Below are positions 26,605 through 35,036 of a DNA stretch of 43,550 bases, one piece after another (the stretch's first letter is position 1; each line of letters starts with the position of its first letter). The notes beneath the pieces are model-generated. The model had not been told where the DNA came from and ran no database searches. It saw only the letters and a program-made list of their open reading frames with translations. The DNA is from Flavobacteriales bacterium (GTDB lineage Bacteria > Bacteroidota > Bacteroidia > UBA10329). The DNA lies in contig JAIOYP010000002.1 of assembly GCA_021741155.1 (NCBI GenBank), positions 1 to 43,550 of the forward strand. The letters run 5' to 3'. The position numbers were made by a program, and so were the translations under genes.

Positions 26605-27825
26605 ATGAAAAAGTTACTTTTTGTACTTGTCCCATCCCTTATCCTACTAATTTCTTCTTGCGCCACCGACCCTAATAAAGAACCTAGCGAAGGTTGGCAG
26701 AAACATCTTCAACAAAAACTTTCTGAAGCAAAACCCGGTTCAACAATCGAATTGCCAGAAGGCATCATCGAATTGCAGGGAACACTATCGTTGCAAGGTA
26801 TCGACAACGTAACGATTGTTGGAAAAGGAAAAGACAAGACCATTCTGTCATTCAAGGGGCAGACGGAAGGTGCCGATGGTATATTGATTAATGGCAATAC
26901 AATAACCCTAAAGGATTTTGCAGTACACGACACCAAGGGCGATGGAATAAGCATCAAGAACGGAGTAGGTATTTATGTTTACAACGTGAACGTGGGCTGG
27001 ACTAATGGTTCAAGCGCAGAGAATGGTGCATACGGAATTCATCCTAAGACCTGCAATCAGGTACGCCTAGACAGTTGCGAAGTGTTCGGAGCCTCAGTTG
27101 CAGGTCTCCTTGTCGAGCAAAGCCAGAACGTCATCATCAAATCCTGTCGGGCACATGACAATGTTGTCGGTATTGCTGTGACAAACAGCAATAATGTTGA
27201 CATATTTGAATGCCTTGCTGAGAACAACGCAGGAGGAATCTGCCTGATGGATCTTCCTGATACAGAAATAAAAGCTGGTTCGCAGGTTCGCGTTTACAAC
27301 AACGATATGATTAACAACAACATTCCAAATTTTGGAAAAACTGGTAATGCTGGATCCACAATTGCCTCTGGCACCGGCTGTTTCATCATGGCTTACGACC
27401 ACGTGGAAGTAATGGACAATGACATCAGCGGTAACAATACTGTTCAGCTCGGGGTTGCTTCTTACCGTATTACTGGAGCCGAGGCAAAGGATTCGCTCTA
27501 CAATCCATATTCATCCACCATTTCCATCTTCAACAACCGATTCGGTGCAATATCCGCCTCTGCCGACACGACTCGCTACGCTGGAAAACTGCTGAAGTAT
27601 TATTTCGGCAACGAGATACCACAGGTCGTCTATGACGGAAACCCAGACCCTTCCATGTTCGGTGAAGACGGCAAGCCACTCAACGAGAGCCGCATCTGCT
27701 TGCGTAACAATGGAGACATCAAGTTCGGAAATCTCGACCTCAGAGGTGATTTCAAAAACATTTCGACAGACCTGACAGCTCACGATTGCGAGCATTACGC
27801 TCAGGGTGGCGTTGAGCTGAAATAG
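26605..27825 (+). CDS. Parallel beta-helix lipoprotein, heme-free paralogue of the 23530 gene product
   Basis: The product has 406 residues with a lipoprotein signal (MKKLLFVLVPSLILLISSC, lipobox Cys19). After PGSTIELPEGIIELQG, residues ~55-300 are regular beta-helix coils (NVTIVGKGKDKTIL, GIAVTNSNNVDIFECLAENN). It is clearly related to the beta-helix/cytochrome fusion at 23530: both contain a NNNxPNFGKxG segment followed by ASGTG or PAGTG, a xIMAxDxVxxxxNxISGN motif, and similar spacing. Instead of a cytochrome it has a ~100-residue C-terminal region (YYFGNEIPQVVYDGNPDPS, RICLRNNGDIKFGNLDL) with no CxxCH. Relatives act as lyases, epimerases or metal-site proteins; no catalytic residues can be assigned here. 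It has its own promoter and terminator candidates. Confidence 0.8.
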   Translation: MKKLLFVLVPSLILLISSCATDPNKEPSEGWQKHLQQKLSEAKPGSTIELPEGIIELQGTLSLQGIDNVTIVGKGKDKTILSFKGQTEGADGILINGNTITLKDFAVHDTKGDGISIKNGVGIYVYNVNVGWTNGSSAENGAYGIHPKTCNQVRLDSCEVFGASVAGLLVEQSQNVIIKSCRAHDNVVGIAVTNSNNVDIFECLAENNAGGICLMDLPDTEIKAGSQVRVYNNDMINNNIPNFGKTGNAGSTIASGTGCFIMAYDHVEVMDNDISGNNTVQLGVASYRITGAEAKDSLYNPYSSTISIFNNRFGAISASADTTRYAGKLLKYYFGNEIPQVVYDGNPDPSMFGEDGKPLNESRICLRNNGDIKFGNLDLRGDFKNISTDLTAHDCEHYAQGGVELK

Positions 27826-27839
27826 GACTCATTACTAAA

Positions 27840-27867
27840 GGCCGTTTGATGCGGCCATTGGCGTTTT
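27840..27867 (+). terminator. Probable terminator after the beta-helix lipoprotein gene
   Basis: GGCCG (27840-27844) pairs with CGGCC (27852-27856) around TTTGATG, followed by ATTGGCGTTTTT. The stem is short but GC-rich, and the T run starts seven bases later. The rest of the gap to 28015 shows no clear signal. Confidence 0.5.
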
Positions 27868-28015
27868 TAACCACGGCTCGTTTGATCTGAACTTGTTTCA
27901 GCACCTGTCTGTTGACACTGAATCCTCCTAAGGCGAATCGGGTGATTCGAAACTGTATGCAGCTAACCGCCCGAAACTAATTAACTTGTCAGCCTTATCA
28001 ACTCTGTAAACTGAA

Positions 28016-29641
28016 ATGGCAGGAACTCCTTGGAAACGACTTGAAAAGAAAACAGGCTACGATGCCATCGTCATCGGTTCAGGGCTTGGAGCTCTGACTT
28101 TTGGAGCCATCATGGCCAAGCAGGGCAAGAAGATTCTGCTCCTCGAAAAGCACTACGTTCCGGGTGGTTTTACGCACGTTTTTAAGCGTAAAGAATACGA
28201 ATGGGACGTGGGAATTCACTACGTGGGTGATATGCATAAGGAATTCACTTTCTTTAGTATTCTGTTCGACTACATCACCGATTATCAGCTAAAATGGCAG
28301 GAAATGGACGAGGTCTATGACCGCATTATTCTGGGTGAAAATATCTATGATTTTAAAGCTGGGAAAGAGAATTTCCTTGAGATGCTTTATGAGCGATTTC
28401 CAGGACATGAGAATGAAATTGACACTTACATTGAAAAAGTTTACAAATCCGTAGGAAGTAGCAAAAAGTTCTTTCAGGAACGGGCATTCCCCTTTATTAT
28501 AAGTAAGCTATTTGGTTCTATCTTTAAGAGGAAGTATTACGAGTTGTCGGATAGAACAACCAAAGAAGTTCTAGACGAAATAACAGACAATCAAGAATTA
28601 AAAGCGGTACTGGCTGGTCAATATGGCGACCACGGCATGCCTCCAGGCGAGAGCAGTTTCGCTATTCAATCCGTTGTGAATAAGCATTATTGGAAAGGCG
28701 GTGCTTTCCCAGTTGGTGGCTGCCAAAGAATTGCCGAAACCATCATTCCTGTGATTGAGAAAGCTGGCGGAGCAGTTGCCGTGCGAGCTGGGGTAGAAAA
28801 AATCATCGTAGAGAACGGAAAAGCCACGGGAGTGTTGATGGAAGACGGTTCTGTTGTGCAAGCGCCAATGATTGTGAGCAGTGCCGGTTATCTCAACACC
28901 TTCGCGCGTTTGCTAGACAAAGACGTACAAAAAGCCATCGGTTTTAGTCCCGATAAAGGTGTGCCGCCTTCGGTTTCGCACGTTTGTTTATACATCGGAT
29001 TGAAAGAAAACCTCCGCGAACTCGGAATTGGTAGCACGAATTATTGGGTGTATCCACATAATGACCACGACCGTGGTGTGAAGGAATACATGGCCGATCC
29101 GAGCAAGCCATTTCCTGTTACATACATTTCGTTTCCATCCTTAAAAGACCCAGAGTGGGACGAACGTTATCCAGGAAAGAGCACCATCGAAATGATCACA
29201 TTGGCACCTTACGAATGGTTTGCCAAATGGGAAGACGAACGCTGGAAACACCGTGGTGACGAGTACGAAGCATACAAGGAAAAATTCGCCCAGCGCTTGC
29301 TGAAAGAGCTTTACAAGCAATTCCCTCAATTAGAAGGAAAGATTGATTATTACGAGCTTTCTACTCCGCTTTCTACCAAGCATTTTGTGAATTACGAGCA
29401 TGGCGAAATCTATGGATTGGACCACAGTCCAAAGCGATTTAGAATGCCAGAATTGCGACCAAGAACTTCTATCAAGAATCTATATTTGACGGGACAAGAT
29501 ATTGTGACGGTTGGGATTGGCGGAGCGTTGATGAGTGGGCTTTTAACCGCCTCGCACGTTACAAGCAGTTTCAGCCTTGCGGACCAGATTGTAAAAAAGG
29601 TGATGAAAGATCGCGAAAAACAAAAAGAACAAACAACATGA
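28016..29641 (+). CDS. FAD-dependent oxidoreductase of the RetSat / phytoene desaturase (CrtI-like) family
   Basis: Flavoprotein of 541 residues. The N-terminal dinucleotide-binding motif is VIGSGLGALTFG (GxGxxA at 21-26), with the ribose-binding Glu44 in LLLEKH. PGGFTHVFKRKEYEWDVGIHYVG is typical of all-trans-retinol 13,14-reductase-like and carotenoid desaturase proteins. The C-terminal FAD motif is LYLTGQDIVTVGIGGALMSG. These enzymes saturate or desaturate conjugated polyenes; the substrate in this organism is unknown, and no carotenoid genes are nearby. Its stop overlaps the ATG of a GldN-like lipoprotein gene by four bases (ATGA), so the two are co-translated. Annotated relatives often carry the phytoene desaturase name without evidence. 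Confidence 0.85.
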   Translation: MAGTPWKRLEKKTGYDAIVIGSGLGALTFGAIMAKQGKKILLLEKHYVPGGFTHVFKRKEYEWDVGIHYVGDMHKEFTFFSILFDYITDYQLKWQEMDEVYDRIILGENIYDFKAGKENFLEMLYERFPGHENEIDTYIEKVYKSVGSSKKFFQERAFPFIISKLFGSIFKRKYYELSDRTTKEVLDEITDNQELKAVLAGQYGDHGMPPGESSFAIQSVVNKHYWKGGAFPVGGCQRIAETIIPVIEKAGGAVAVRAGVEKIIVENGKATGVLMEDGSVVQAPMIVSSAGYLNTFARLLDKDVQKAIGFSPDKGVPPSVSHVCLYIGLKENLRELGIGSTNYWVYPHNDHDRGVKEYMADPSKPFPVTYISFPSLKDPEWDERYPGKSTIEMITLAPYEWFAKWEDERWKHRGDEYEAYKEKFAQRLLKELYKQFPQLEGKIDYYELSTPLSTKHFVNYEHGEIYGLDHSPKRFRMPELRPRTSIKNLYLTGQDIVTVGIGGALMSGLLTASHVTSSFSLADQIVKKVMKDREKQKEQTT

Positions 29642-30162
29642 AAAAGTTAATTCCTCTTATTCTCATTGGATTTGTGGCTTGCAATCAAAAGTCGAGCGAA
29701 CCAGATTCTGAACCTGAAACAAGCATAACTCACACCAAAACCATGGTGTATGCGGTTGATTTGAACTCCGTATTTCACGAGGATTTGAATGATGAAAATT
29801 TCTCTGATATCGCCCCTCTCACGCAGCAACTCGTTTCCGATGTTTTAAACGGAAAACTGAAGGCATTCGACCCGGTTTCTGAAGAAATCCTTACAGCAGA
29901 ACAGGTAAAATCATTGCTTCAATTTACCGACACTATTTGGTTTGAGAATGAAGAAACAGGCGATAAATCCATTGACATTCTGGAACGTGATTACACGAAA
30001 GATTTCTTCGGACTCACCTTCAAAGAACAATGGAGCTACAATGCAGAAGGTTCCATTATCGAACGAAAAGTATTAGGTCTAGCGCCTCGAATTCCAGTGT
30101 ATTCATCGCAGGGCGGTGAATTGCGTGGTTATACTTCTGCTTTTTGGGTGAAGTACGAGTGA
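29638..30162 (+). CDS. Lipoprotein with a GldN-like domain
   Basis: Short lipoprotein of 174 residues (MKKLIPLILIGFVAC, lipobox Cys15). The mature part resembles the repeat half of GldN/PorN, a T9SS core protein: VLNGKLKAFDP, a LTAEQV segment, GLTFKEQWSYNAEGS, IERKVLGLAPR and a closing GYTSAFWVKY, matching the GldN pattern of KEDWxFD, RIIGIAP and LFWxYY as I remember it. GldN itself is about 300 residues and lies in a gldKLMN operon; this one is shorter, stands apart and is coupled to a RetSat-like gene by an ATGA overlap. It is therefore not the core GldN. Its role, perhaps with an accessory gliding or envelope machine, is open. Confidence 0.55.
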   Translation: MKKLIPLILIGFVACNQKSSEPDSEPETSITHTKTMVYAVDLNSVFHEDLNDENFSDIAPLTQQLVSDVLNGKLKAFDPVSEEILTAEQVKSLLQFTDTIWFENEETGDKSIDILERDYTKDFFGLTFKEQWSYNAEGSIIERKVLGLAPRIPVYSSQGGELRGYTSAFWVKYE

Positions 30163-30208
30163 ACTCAATACTTAATCACGTGTTGTAGTTGCTAAACACA
30201 ACGCTCTC

Positions 30209-31096
30209 GTGAAAAAACGATACCTCTTTCTTCTTGTATTTATTGGAATTCACATTGCGTTGGCAATTTGGTTCTTCAACAGTCCGATGTCGGTAGTTAC
30301 AGACGAACAGACCACCAATTATTTCGACCAAGAGGGTCTCAAATGCACAATTGGTCACGACAGCATTTTCGGCCATCCCTTGCGGTGGGTTGAGGTTTCA
30401 ACCAGTGACAAAGACTCGCTTCCAATCGTGATTTTCACACACGGTGCGCCAGGTGCTGCCAACAACTTTTTTCAATTCCAAACCGACACTGGATTACTGA
30501 AATACGCCAGACTCATTTCCATCGATCGGTTGGGCTACAGCCCCGATGATCAGGGGAATGCTGAAGTTTCTATTCAGAAGCAAAGTGAAGCTATAGCCAA
30601 GGTGCTTGCGCATTACACGTATCCATACGTGGTAGCTGTTGGACATTCGTATGGCGGGCCTATTACGTCTAGTTTCGTGTTAAATAATCCTGAAAAGGTG
30701 AAGGCGGCAATTCTTCTTGCTCCTGCACTCAATCCCGATGAAGAAAAGGACTTTTTCATAGTGAAATTCACAGAATGGAAGGCTGTGCGATGGGTTGTTC
30801 CTGCTTTTTTCATGGTGGCTGCTTCGGAGAAAAAGGCTCATGAACAACAACTACGAGAAATGCTGCCAAAATGGAGCCGTGTAAAAACCCCATTCATTCA
30901 TATCCATGGAACTTCAGACAAGATTGTGCCTTACGAAAATGTGAATTTTTCAAAACGAATGATTCCTGATTCGCTCCTCACTATCACCACCATTGATGGC
31001 GGTTCGCACATGACACCTTGGGAAGATAAGGATTTAGTGAAGGAGGAAATTCTACGGTGGATACAGAAACCGTTTGATTATTCATCAAACCGCTAG
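30209..31096 (+). CDS. Alpha/beta-hydrolase, membrane-anchored or exported
   Basis: Hydrolase of 295 residues, GTG start at 30209 (KKRYLFLLVFIGIHIALAIWFF is an N-terminal membrane segment or uncleaved signal). The catalytic triad is readable: nucleophile Ser147 in VGHSYGG, Asp237 in HGTSDKIVP and His267 in GGSHMTPW. The oxyanion region is IFTHGAPG, and SIDRLGYS follows. The fold is sure; the substrate (ester, peptide, epoxide or lactone) is not. It ends inside the tail of the convergent yqaA-like gene, with a 12-base overlap (31085-31096). Confidence 0.85.
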   Translation: MKKRYLFLLVFIGIHIALAIWFFNSPMSVVTDEQTTNYFDQEGLKCTIGHDSIFGHPLRWVEVSTSDKDSLPIVIFTHGAPGAANNFFQFQTDTGLLKYARLISIDRLGYSPDDQGNAEVSIQKQSEAIAKVLAHYTYPYVVAVGHSYGGPITSSFVLNNPEKVKAAILLAPALNPDEEKDFFIVKFTEWKAVRWVVPAFFMVAASEKKAHEQQLREMLPKWSRVKTPFIHIHGTSDKIVPYENVNFSKRMIPDSLLTITTIDGGSHMTPWEDKDLVKEEILRWIQKPFDYSSNR

Positions 31097-31519
31097 CATT
31101 CCACCATATACAACCAGATACCTTGCTAATTTACCAACAAACATCCAAAATCCTGTCAACCAAATATTCGAACGAAAAAATCCAAGAGCCAATGCAATCA
31201 CATCGCCAATGATTGGAAGAAAACTCAAAACGGCAAAAAAACTTCCGTAGCGATCAATCTTTGGACGCCATTCTATTACCTTATCCTGTTCTACCCGCAA
31301 GTATTTTTCAATCCACTCCCATTTACCCAAGTGTCCAATCCAATAGGTGCTCATGCCACCTAACCAGTTTCCTAGTGTGGCAACAGAAACCGAGAGCACA
31401 GGGTCACCTCCTCCATATAGTAATCCAGCCAAGACCGCCTCAGACGAAAATGGAAGAACTGTTGCCGAAAGAAAACTCGCCAAGAACAATCCCCAATAAC
31501 CCCATTCTAACCAATCCAT
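31085..31519 (-). CDS. YqaA/DedA-family small membrane protein
   Basis: Integral membrane protein of 144 residues with several hydrophobic segments. It shows the motifs of the YqaA branch of the VTT/DedA superfamily: FLSATVLPFSSEAVLAGLL, ATLGNWLGGMSTYWIGHLG and FLPIIGDVIALALGFF near the C-terminal half. DedA-like proteins are linked to membrane-lipid flipping and proton-motive-force homeostasis; this shorter branch is poorly characterised. The gene is convergent with the alpha/beta-hydrolase gene and overlaps its 3-prime end. A TAACTTGC (-7-like) lies just upstream of the ATG on the minus strand. Confidence 0.8.
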   Translation of the reverse strand: MDWLEWGYWGLFLASFLSATVLPFSSEAVLAGLLYGGGDPVLSVSVATLGNWLGGMSTYWIGHLGKWEWIEKYLRVEQDKVIEWRPKIDRYGSFFAVLSFLPIIGDVIALALGFFRSNIWLTGFWMFVGKLARYLVVYGGMLAV

Positions 31520-31623
31520 GGGTGCAAGTTAGGAACGCAAATGCGAGATTACCGCAAAAAACGCGGAGAAGAATTCGTCATTGAGTTCCCAAGACAATTA
31601 AACAGTCGAACATCGGTTAATAC

Positions 31624-31631
31624 TACCTTTG
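31624..31631 (+). promoter_or_regulatory. -7 element (TACCTTTG) before the outer-membrane protein / waaA genes
   Basis: TACCTTTG followed by C matches TAnnTTTG and lies 10 bases before the ATG at 31642, which leaves a very short leader. It probably drives both the outer-membrane protein gene and waaA. Confidence 0.45.
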
Positions 31632-31641
31632 CGCGCAACAC

Positions 31642-32412
31642 ATGAAACACGTCTTTACTATAACCATTCTTCTTCTTTCTCTCTGTGCATTTGCACAGAA
31701 GAAACCTGGATTGGATACCATGGTGAAGGATACAGCAGTCGGAACTTTCCTAGTGCGTGTGTCTTATGCTGCTCAAATTCCGATTACAGATTACGCTGAC
31801 CGATTCGGTTTTACCAATCACATTGGAGGTTCTCTCGGCTACAAAACCCGTTCAAATTGGATTTTTTCGTTGGGCGGACATTACGTTTTCGGAAATAAAG
31901 TGGTCGGTAAAGACAGCTTGCTATCGGGCATGACAAATTCAAGCAACCTGATTATTGGGAATAGTGGCGAACAAGCTTATGTTGACATTTCTCAGCAAGG
32001 CTACCTAATCAATTTTGAAGTTGGGAAGATTTTCCCTTGGGTCGCGCCCAATCCAAATTCTGGTTTCATGTTCACGCTTAGTGGTGGATTTATGGAAAAT
32101 TGGATTCGCTACAATGCCGAAGGCGATAACGTGCCGCAATTGCTGGGCGATTATCACAAAGGTTATGACCGATTGACAAACGGAATTTTCATTCAGGAAT
32201 TCATCGGCTACCACTATCAAGGCAACACACGATTGCTCAATTTTTATGGCGGATTTGAGTTCACACAAGGCTTTACTGGCAATCGTAGGAGCTACGATAT
32301 TCCAAGTATGAGCGTAAAGAATGAGAAATACACAGACATCCTTTTCGGATTCAAGATTGGTTGGATGATGCCGTTTTACAAGCGCAATCAGAACGAATAT
32401 TACACGAATTAA
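31642..32412 (+). CDS. Outer-membrane beta-barrel-like protein linked to waaA
   Basis: Exported protein of 256 residues: signal peptide MKHVFTITILLLSLCAFA, cleaved near Gln19. The mature part has many alternating, aromatic-rich strands (GSLGYKTRSNWIFSLGGHYVFG, YLINFEVGKIFPW, LLNFYGGFEFTQGF, ILFGFKIGWMMPFY) ending in an aromatic strand, as expected for a small outer-membrane barrel. I do not recognise a named family. The waaA gene starts four bases after its stop, so the two are surely co-transcribed, which suggests an envelope or LPS-related role. Conserved pairing with waaA in other Bacteroidota would support this and should be looked up. Confidence 0.65.
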   Translation: MKHVFTITILLLSLCAFAQKKPGLDTMVKDTAVGTFLVRVSYAAQIPITDYADRFGFTNHIGGSLGYKTRSNWIFSLGGHYVFGNKVVGKDSLLSGMTNSSNLIIGNSGEQAYVDISQQGYLINFEVGKIFPWVAPNPNSGFMFTLSGGFMENWIRYNAEGDNVPQLLGDYHKGYDRLTNGIFIQEFIGYHYQGNTRLLNFYGGFEFTQGFTGNRRSYDIPSMSVKNEKYTDILFGFKIGWMMPFYKRNQNEYYTN

Positions 32413-32416
32413 TCCT

Positions 32417-33631
32417 GTGCTGACGTTCTACAACATCGGCATTCGGCTCTATCATTTCGAGATTCTTGTTGGTTCTCTTTTCAACCCAAAAGCCAAAAAA
32501 TGGCTTGAGGGAAGGAACGATTTACTTGAGAAGATTGAAGCGAAAACCAGCAGATTTTCTGGCGAAACACTTTGGGTGCATTGCGCAAGTTTGGGTGAGT
32601 TTGAAATGGCGCGGCCCGTTATGGAACGACTGAGACAGACAGATTCCAACCTTCGCATCATCCTCACTTTCTATTCTCCTTCGGGATATGAGGTTCGTCA
32701 GCAATATGAAGTGGCCGACCATGTGTTCTATTTGCCGTTGGATACACCTCAGAATGCCAAACACTTCATTCGAGCCATCAAGCCAACGAAAGTCATTTTT
32801 GTGAAGTATGATTTGTGGTTCCATCATCTGAATGAAGCCAAAAAGTTTGGAGCCAAATTGATGCTGATTTCCGCTCAATTCCGACCAAGTCAGCAGTATT
32901 TCAGGTTCTATGGAACTACAGGAAGAGCAGCCCTCAAGCTGTTTGATAGGATATTTCTGGTCGATGAAAATTCCAAAAAACTTTTGGCTGGAATTGGCAT
33001 TGAGAACACAACCGTATGTGGCGATACGCGCTACGACCGTGTGATGGAAATTGCAAGATTGGCAGCGTCTATTCCTGCAATTGAAGCATTCAAAGGCAAT
33101 TCAAAACTGGTAGTTTGCGGCAGCACGTGGGCCGAAGATGAAAAGCTTCTTTCCTATTGTTTCAATCAATTTTCGAAAACGAAATGGATTATTGCTCCGC
33201 ACGAAATTGGCGAAGCAAATATTCAACGATTACAGAAGTTGTTTCCGAATTCTGTGCGACTTTCCAAGTTTGAGAAAGGAGAAGCCAAGGTGCTTATTGT
33301 GGATTCCATCGGGCTATTGAATAAGCTTTATCGCTACGCGGATGTAGCCTATGTTGGTGGAGGATTCCGAACGGGATTGCACAACATTTTAGAAGCCACA
33401 GCTTTTGGAACACCGACTGTTTTCGGGCCCAATCATTCGCGGTTTCCTGATGCGGGAGAAATGGCTGATAAAGGTTTGGTATTCAGCATTCAGAGCGAAG
33501 ACGAATTGAGGACGAAACTGAATGAATTGCTACATCAAGATCAATCGGAACTGAAGGTTGATGTCTTGAAGTTCATGGACAGCCGAACGGGGGCTACAAA
33601 AGCGATTCTCGAATACACGAACGAGTGTTGA
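32417..33631 (+). CDS. waaA: 3-deoxy-D-manno-octulosonic acid (Kdo) transferase
   Basis: Glycosyltransferase family 30 enzyme that adds Kdo to lipid A precursor in LPS synthesis, acting on the cytoplasmic face of the inner membrane. The product has 404 residues, GTG start at 32417, four bases after the preceding stop. N-terminal membrane-associated segment YNIGIRLYHFEILVGSLFNPKAKKWLEGR, then LWVHCASLGEFEMARP, where the Glu61 of the SLGE motif corresponds to the catalytic base. The Rossmann-like C-terminal half has CGSTWAEDE, APHEIG and the donor-binding block YVGGGFRTGLHNILEATAFGTP with VFGPNHSRFPDA. All the family landmarks are present. Confidence 0.92.
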   Translation: MLTFYNIGIRLYHFEILVGSLFNPKAKKWLEGRNDLLEKIEAKTSRFSGETLWVHCASLGEFEMARPVMERLRQTDSNLRIILTFYSPSGYEVRQQYEVADHVFYLPLDTPQNAKHFIRAIKPTKVIFVKYDLWFHHLNEAKKFGAKLMLISAQFRPSQQYFRFYGTTGRAALKLFDRIFLVDENSKKLLAGIGIENTTVCGDTRYDRVMEIARLAASIPAIEAFKGNSKLVVCGSTWAEDEKLLSYCFNQFSKTKWIIAPHEIGEANIQRLQKLFPNSVRLSKFEKGEAKVLIVDSIGLLNKLYRYADVAYVGGGFRTGLHNILEATAFGTPTVFGPNHSRFPDAGEMADKGLVFSIQSEDELRTKLNELLHQDQSELKVDVLKFMDSRTGATKAILEYTNEC

Positions 33632-33685
33632 TAGTTTCCTTCTGATTTCTCTCATCAGCCCTGTGCTTGGTCTAAATTCGCCTTG

Positions 33686-34696
33686 ATGATTGAGCAGAAC
33701 GTTTCTCTAAAACCATACAACACCTTTGGTCTGAATGCCCAAGCCAAACTCATGGCACGGGTTAATTCTGTTGCAGCGTTGCAGGAAGTGTTGGCAGATG
33801 TAAAGCTGAAGAAGGAAGAACGTTTCATTCTCGGTGGCGGCAGCAACCTTCTTCTCACCAAAGACATTGACGGACTCGTTATCAAGAACGAATTGGCAGG
33901 AATTGAGGTCGTAAACGAAACTCCCGAGCACTTCTTTATCAAATCTGGGGCTGGAGTTGTTTGGCACGAATTGGTGTTGCATTGCATTGCAAACGGCTAT
34001 GCCGGAATCGAGAATCTATCGCTCATACCAGGGAACGTTGGTGCTGCACCCATGCAGAATATCGGTGCTTATGGCGTGGAATTGAAAGACGTTTTCCATT
34101 CATTGGAAGCAGTGGAAATGGCAACCGGAAATGTGGAATCATTCTCCGCTTCTGATTGCGAATTTGGCTATCGCGAAAGCGTGTTCAAACGGAAACTGAA
34201 AGGTCAATTCATCATTTCATCCGTGACGTTGAAGCTAAACAAAAAGCCAAACTTCAATACTTCTTATGGAGCAATTGAAGAGGAATTGCAGCGACTTGGC
34301 ATTTCATCGCCAAGTATTAAAACGGTGAGTCAAGCGGTAATTAACATCCGCCAAAGCAAGTTGCCAGACCCAAAAGTGCTTGGAAATTCGGGCAGTTTCT
34401 TCAAGAATCCTGTAGTGCCGACTTCTCAATACGAAGAACTACAGGCTAAACATCCGAACATTCCCGGGTACCCAGCAGGAGACGAGACCAAGCTGGCCGC
34501 AGGCTGGCTTATTGAGCAATGCGGCTGGAAAGGCAAAGTGGTTGGCAATACGGGAAGCCACGCCAAACAGGCGTTGGTTCTGGTCAACTACGGAAATGCC
34601 ACTGGTGTTGAAATCTTCAAGCTATCCGAACAGATTATGAGTTCGGTTTACGATGCGTTCGGTGTAAGATTAGAGCGCGAGGTGAATGTTTATTAA
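33686..34696 (+). CDS. murB: UDP-N-acetylenolpyruvoylglucosamine reductase
   Basis: FAD/NADPH enzyme that reduces UDP-GlcNAc-enolpyruvate to UDP-MurNAc in peptidoglycan synthesis; cytoplasmic. The ATG at 33686 is preferred over the adjoining TTG; the product has 336 residues, close to E. coli MurB (type I). Motifs in order: YNTFGL, FAD-binding LGGGSNLLL, SLIPGNVGAAPMQNIGAYG, YRESVF, GNSGSFFKNP with the proton-donor Ser, AAGWLIEQCGWKG and the terminal LEREV Glu. The last 30 codons occur a second time at 35809-35898, beyond two lipoprotein-type genes on the other strand. So the present 3-prime end may have come with the inserted DNA. TAAATTCG at 33673 is a weak -7 candidate. Confidence 0.94.
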   Translation: MIEQNVSLKPYNTFGLNAQAKLMARVNSVAALQEVLADVKLKKEERFILGGGSNLLLTKDIDGLVIKNELAGIEVVNETPEHFFIKSGAGVVWHELVLHCIANGYAGIENLSLIPGNVGAAPMQNIGAYGVELKDVFHSLEAVEMATGNVESFSASDCEFGYRESVFKRKLKGQFIISSVTLKLNKKPNFNTSYGAIEEELQRLGISSPSIKTVSQAVINIRQSKLPDPKVLGNSGSFFKNPVVPTSQYEELQAKHPNIPGYPAGDETKLAAGWLIEQCGWKGKVVGNTGSHAKQALVLVNYGNATGVEIFKLSEQIMSSVYDAFGVRLEREVNVY

Positions 34697-34729
34697 TGAG
34701 ACCAATTAGAGAATTCTAAGCGGAAATAA

Positions 34730-34761
34730 GCAGGGCGTTTTTCAATTAAAAACACCCTTGC
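34730..34761. terminator. Stem-loop between murB and the convergent membrane-protein gene
   Basis: GCAGGGCGTTTTT (34730-34742) pairs with AAAAACACCCTTGC (34748-34761) around CAATT, with one mismatch and one bulge. It sits between the convergent murB and 34797-35033 genes, where a two-way terminator would be expected, but the T runs lie inside the stem, so the mechanism is not the standard one. Confidence 0.45.
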
Positions 34762-34796
34762 TTGCTTAAAAAATAATCGCTGGGATTGCTCTTTTA

Positions 34797-35033
34797 TCAA
34801 TCCGTAAACAACCTTTTATACTCCCTGAAATATTTTGGGGATAGCGGAGTATAGTGCGAGAAAAAACTTAGCCCTAGGTTTTTCCTTCTGACGCCCATGT
34901 TTATTACCATCAGAATCAGCGTACCTAATACGTACATTCCTAGATGTTTTTGTGGTTCCCATAATTTGAAAACAACGGCTGCCAAGAAGAGACCAAGAAT
35001 TACGAACCAAAAAATAAAGCTAATTCGGCTCAT
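34797..35033 (-). CDS. Small two-helix membrane protein
   Basis: Protein of 78 residues with two predicted membrane helices (FIFWFVILGLFLAAVVF and MYVLGTLILMVINMGV) and a basic, aromatic C-terminal tail (YTPLSPKYFREYKRLFTD). I recognise no family. It starts three bases after the stop of the 201-residue lipoprotein gene on the same strand, so the two form an operon. That pairing could mean export, immunity or anchoring of the lipoprotein, but this is inference. It lies inside the segment bounded by the two murB 3-prime ends and is likely accessory. Confidence 0.65.
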   Translation of the reverse strand: MSRISFIFWFVILGLFLAAVVFKLWEPQKHLGMYVLGTLILMVINMGVRRKNLGLSFFSHYTPLSPKYFREYKRLFTD

Positions 35034-35036
35034 AGT

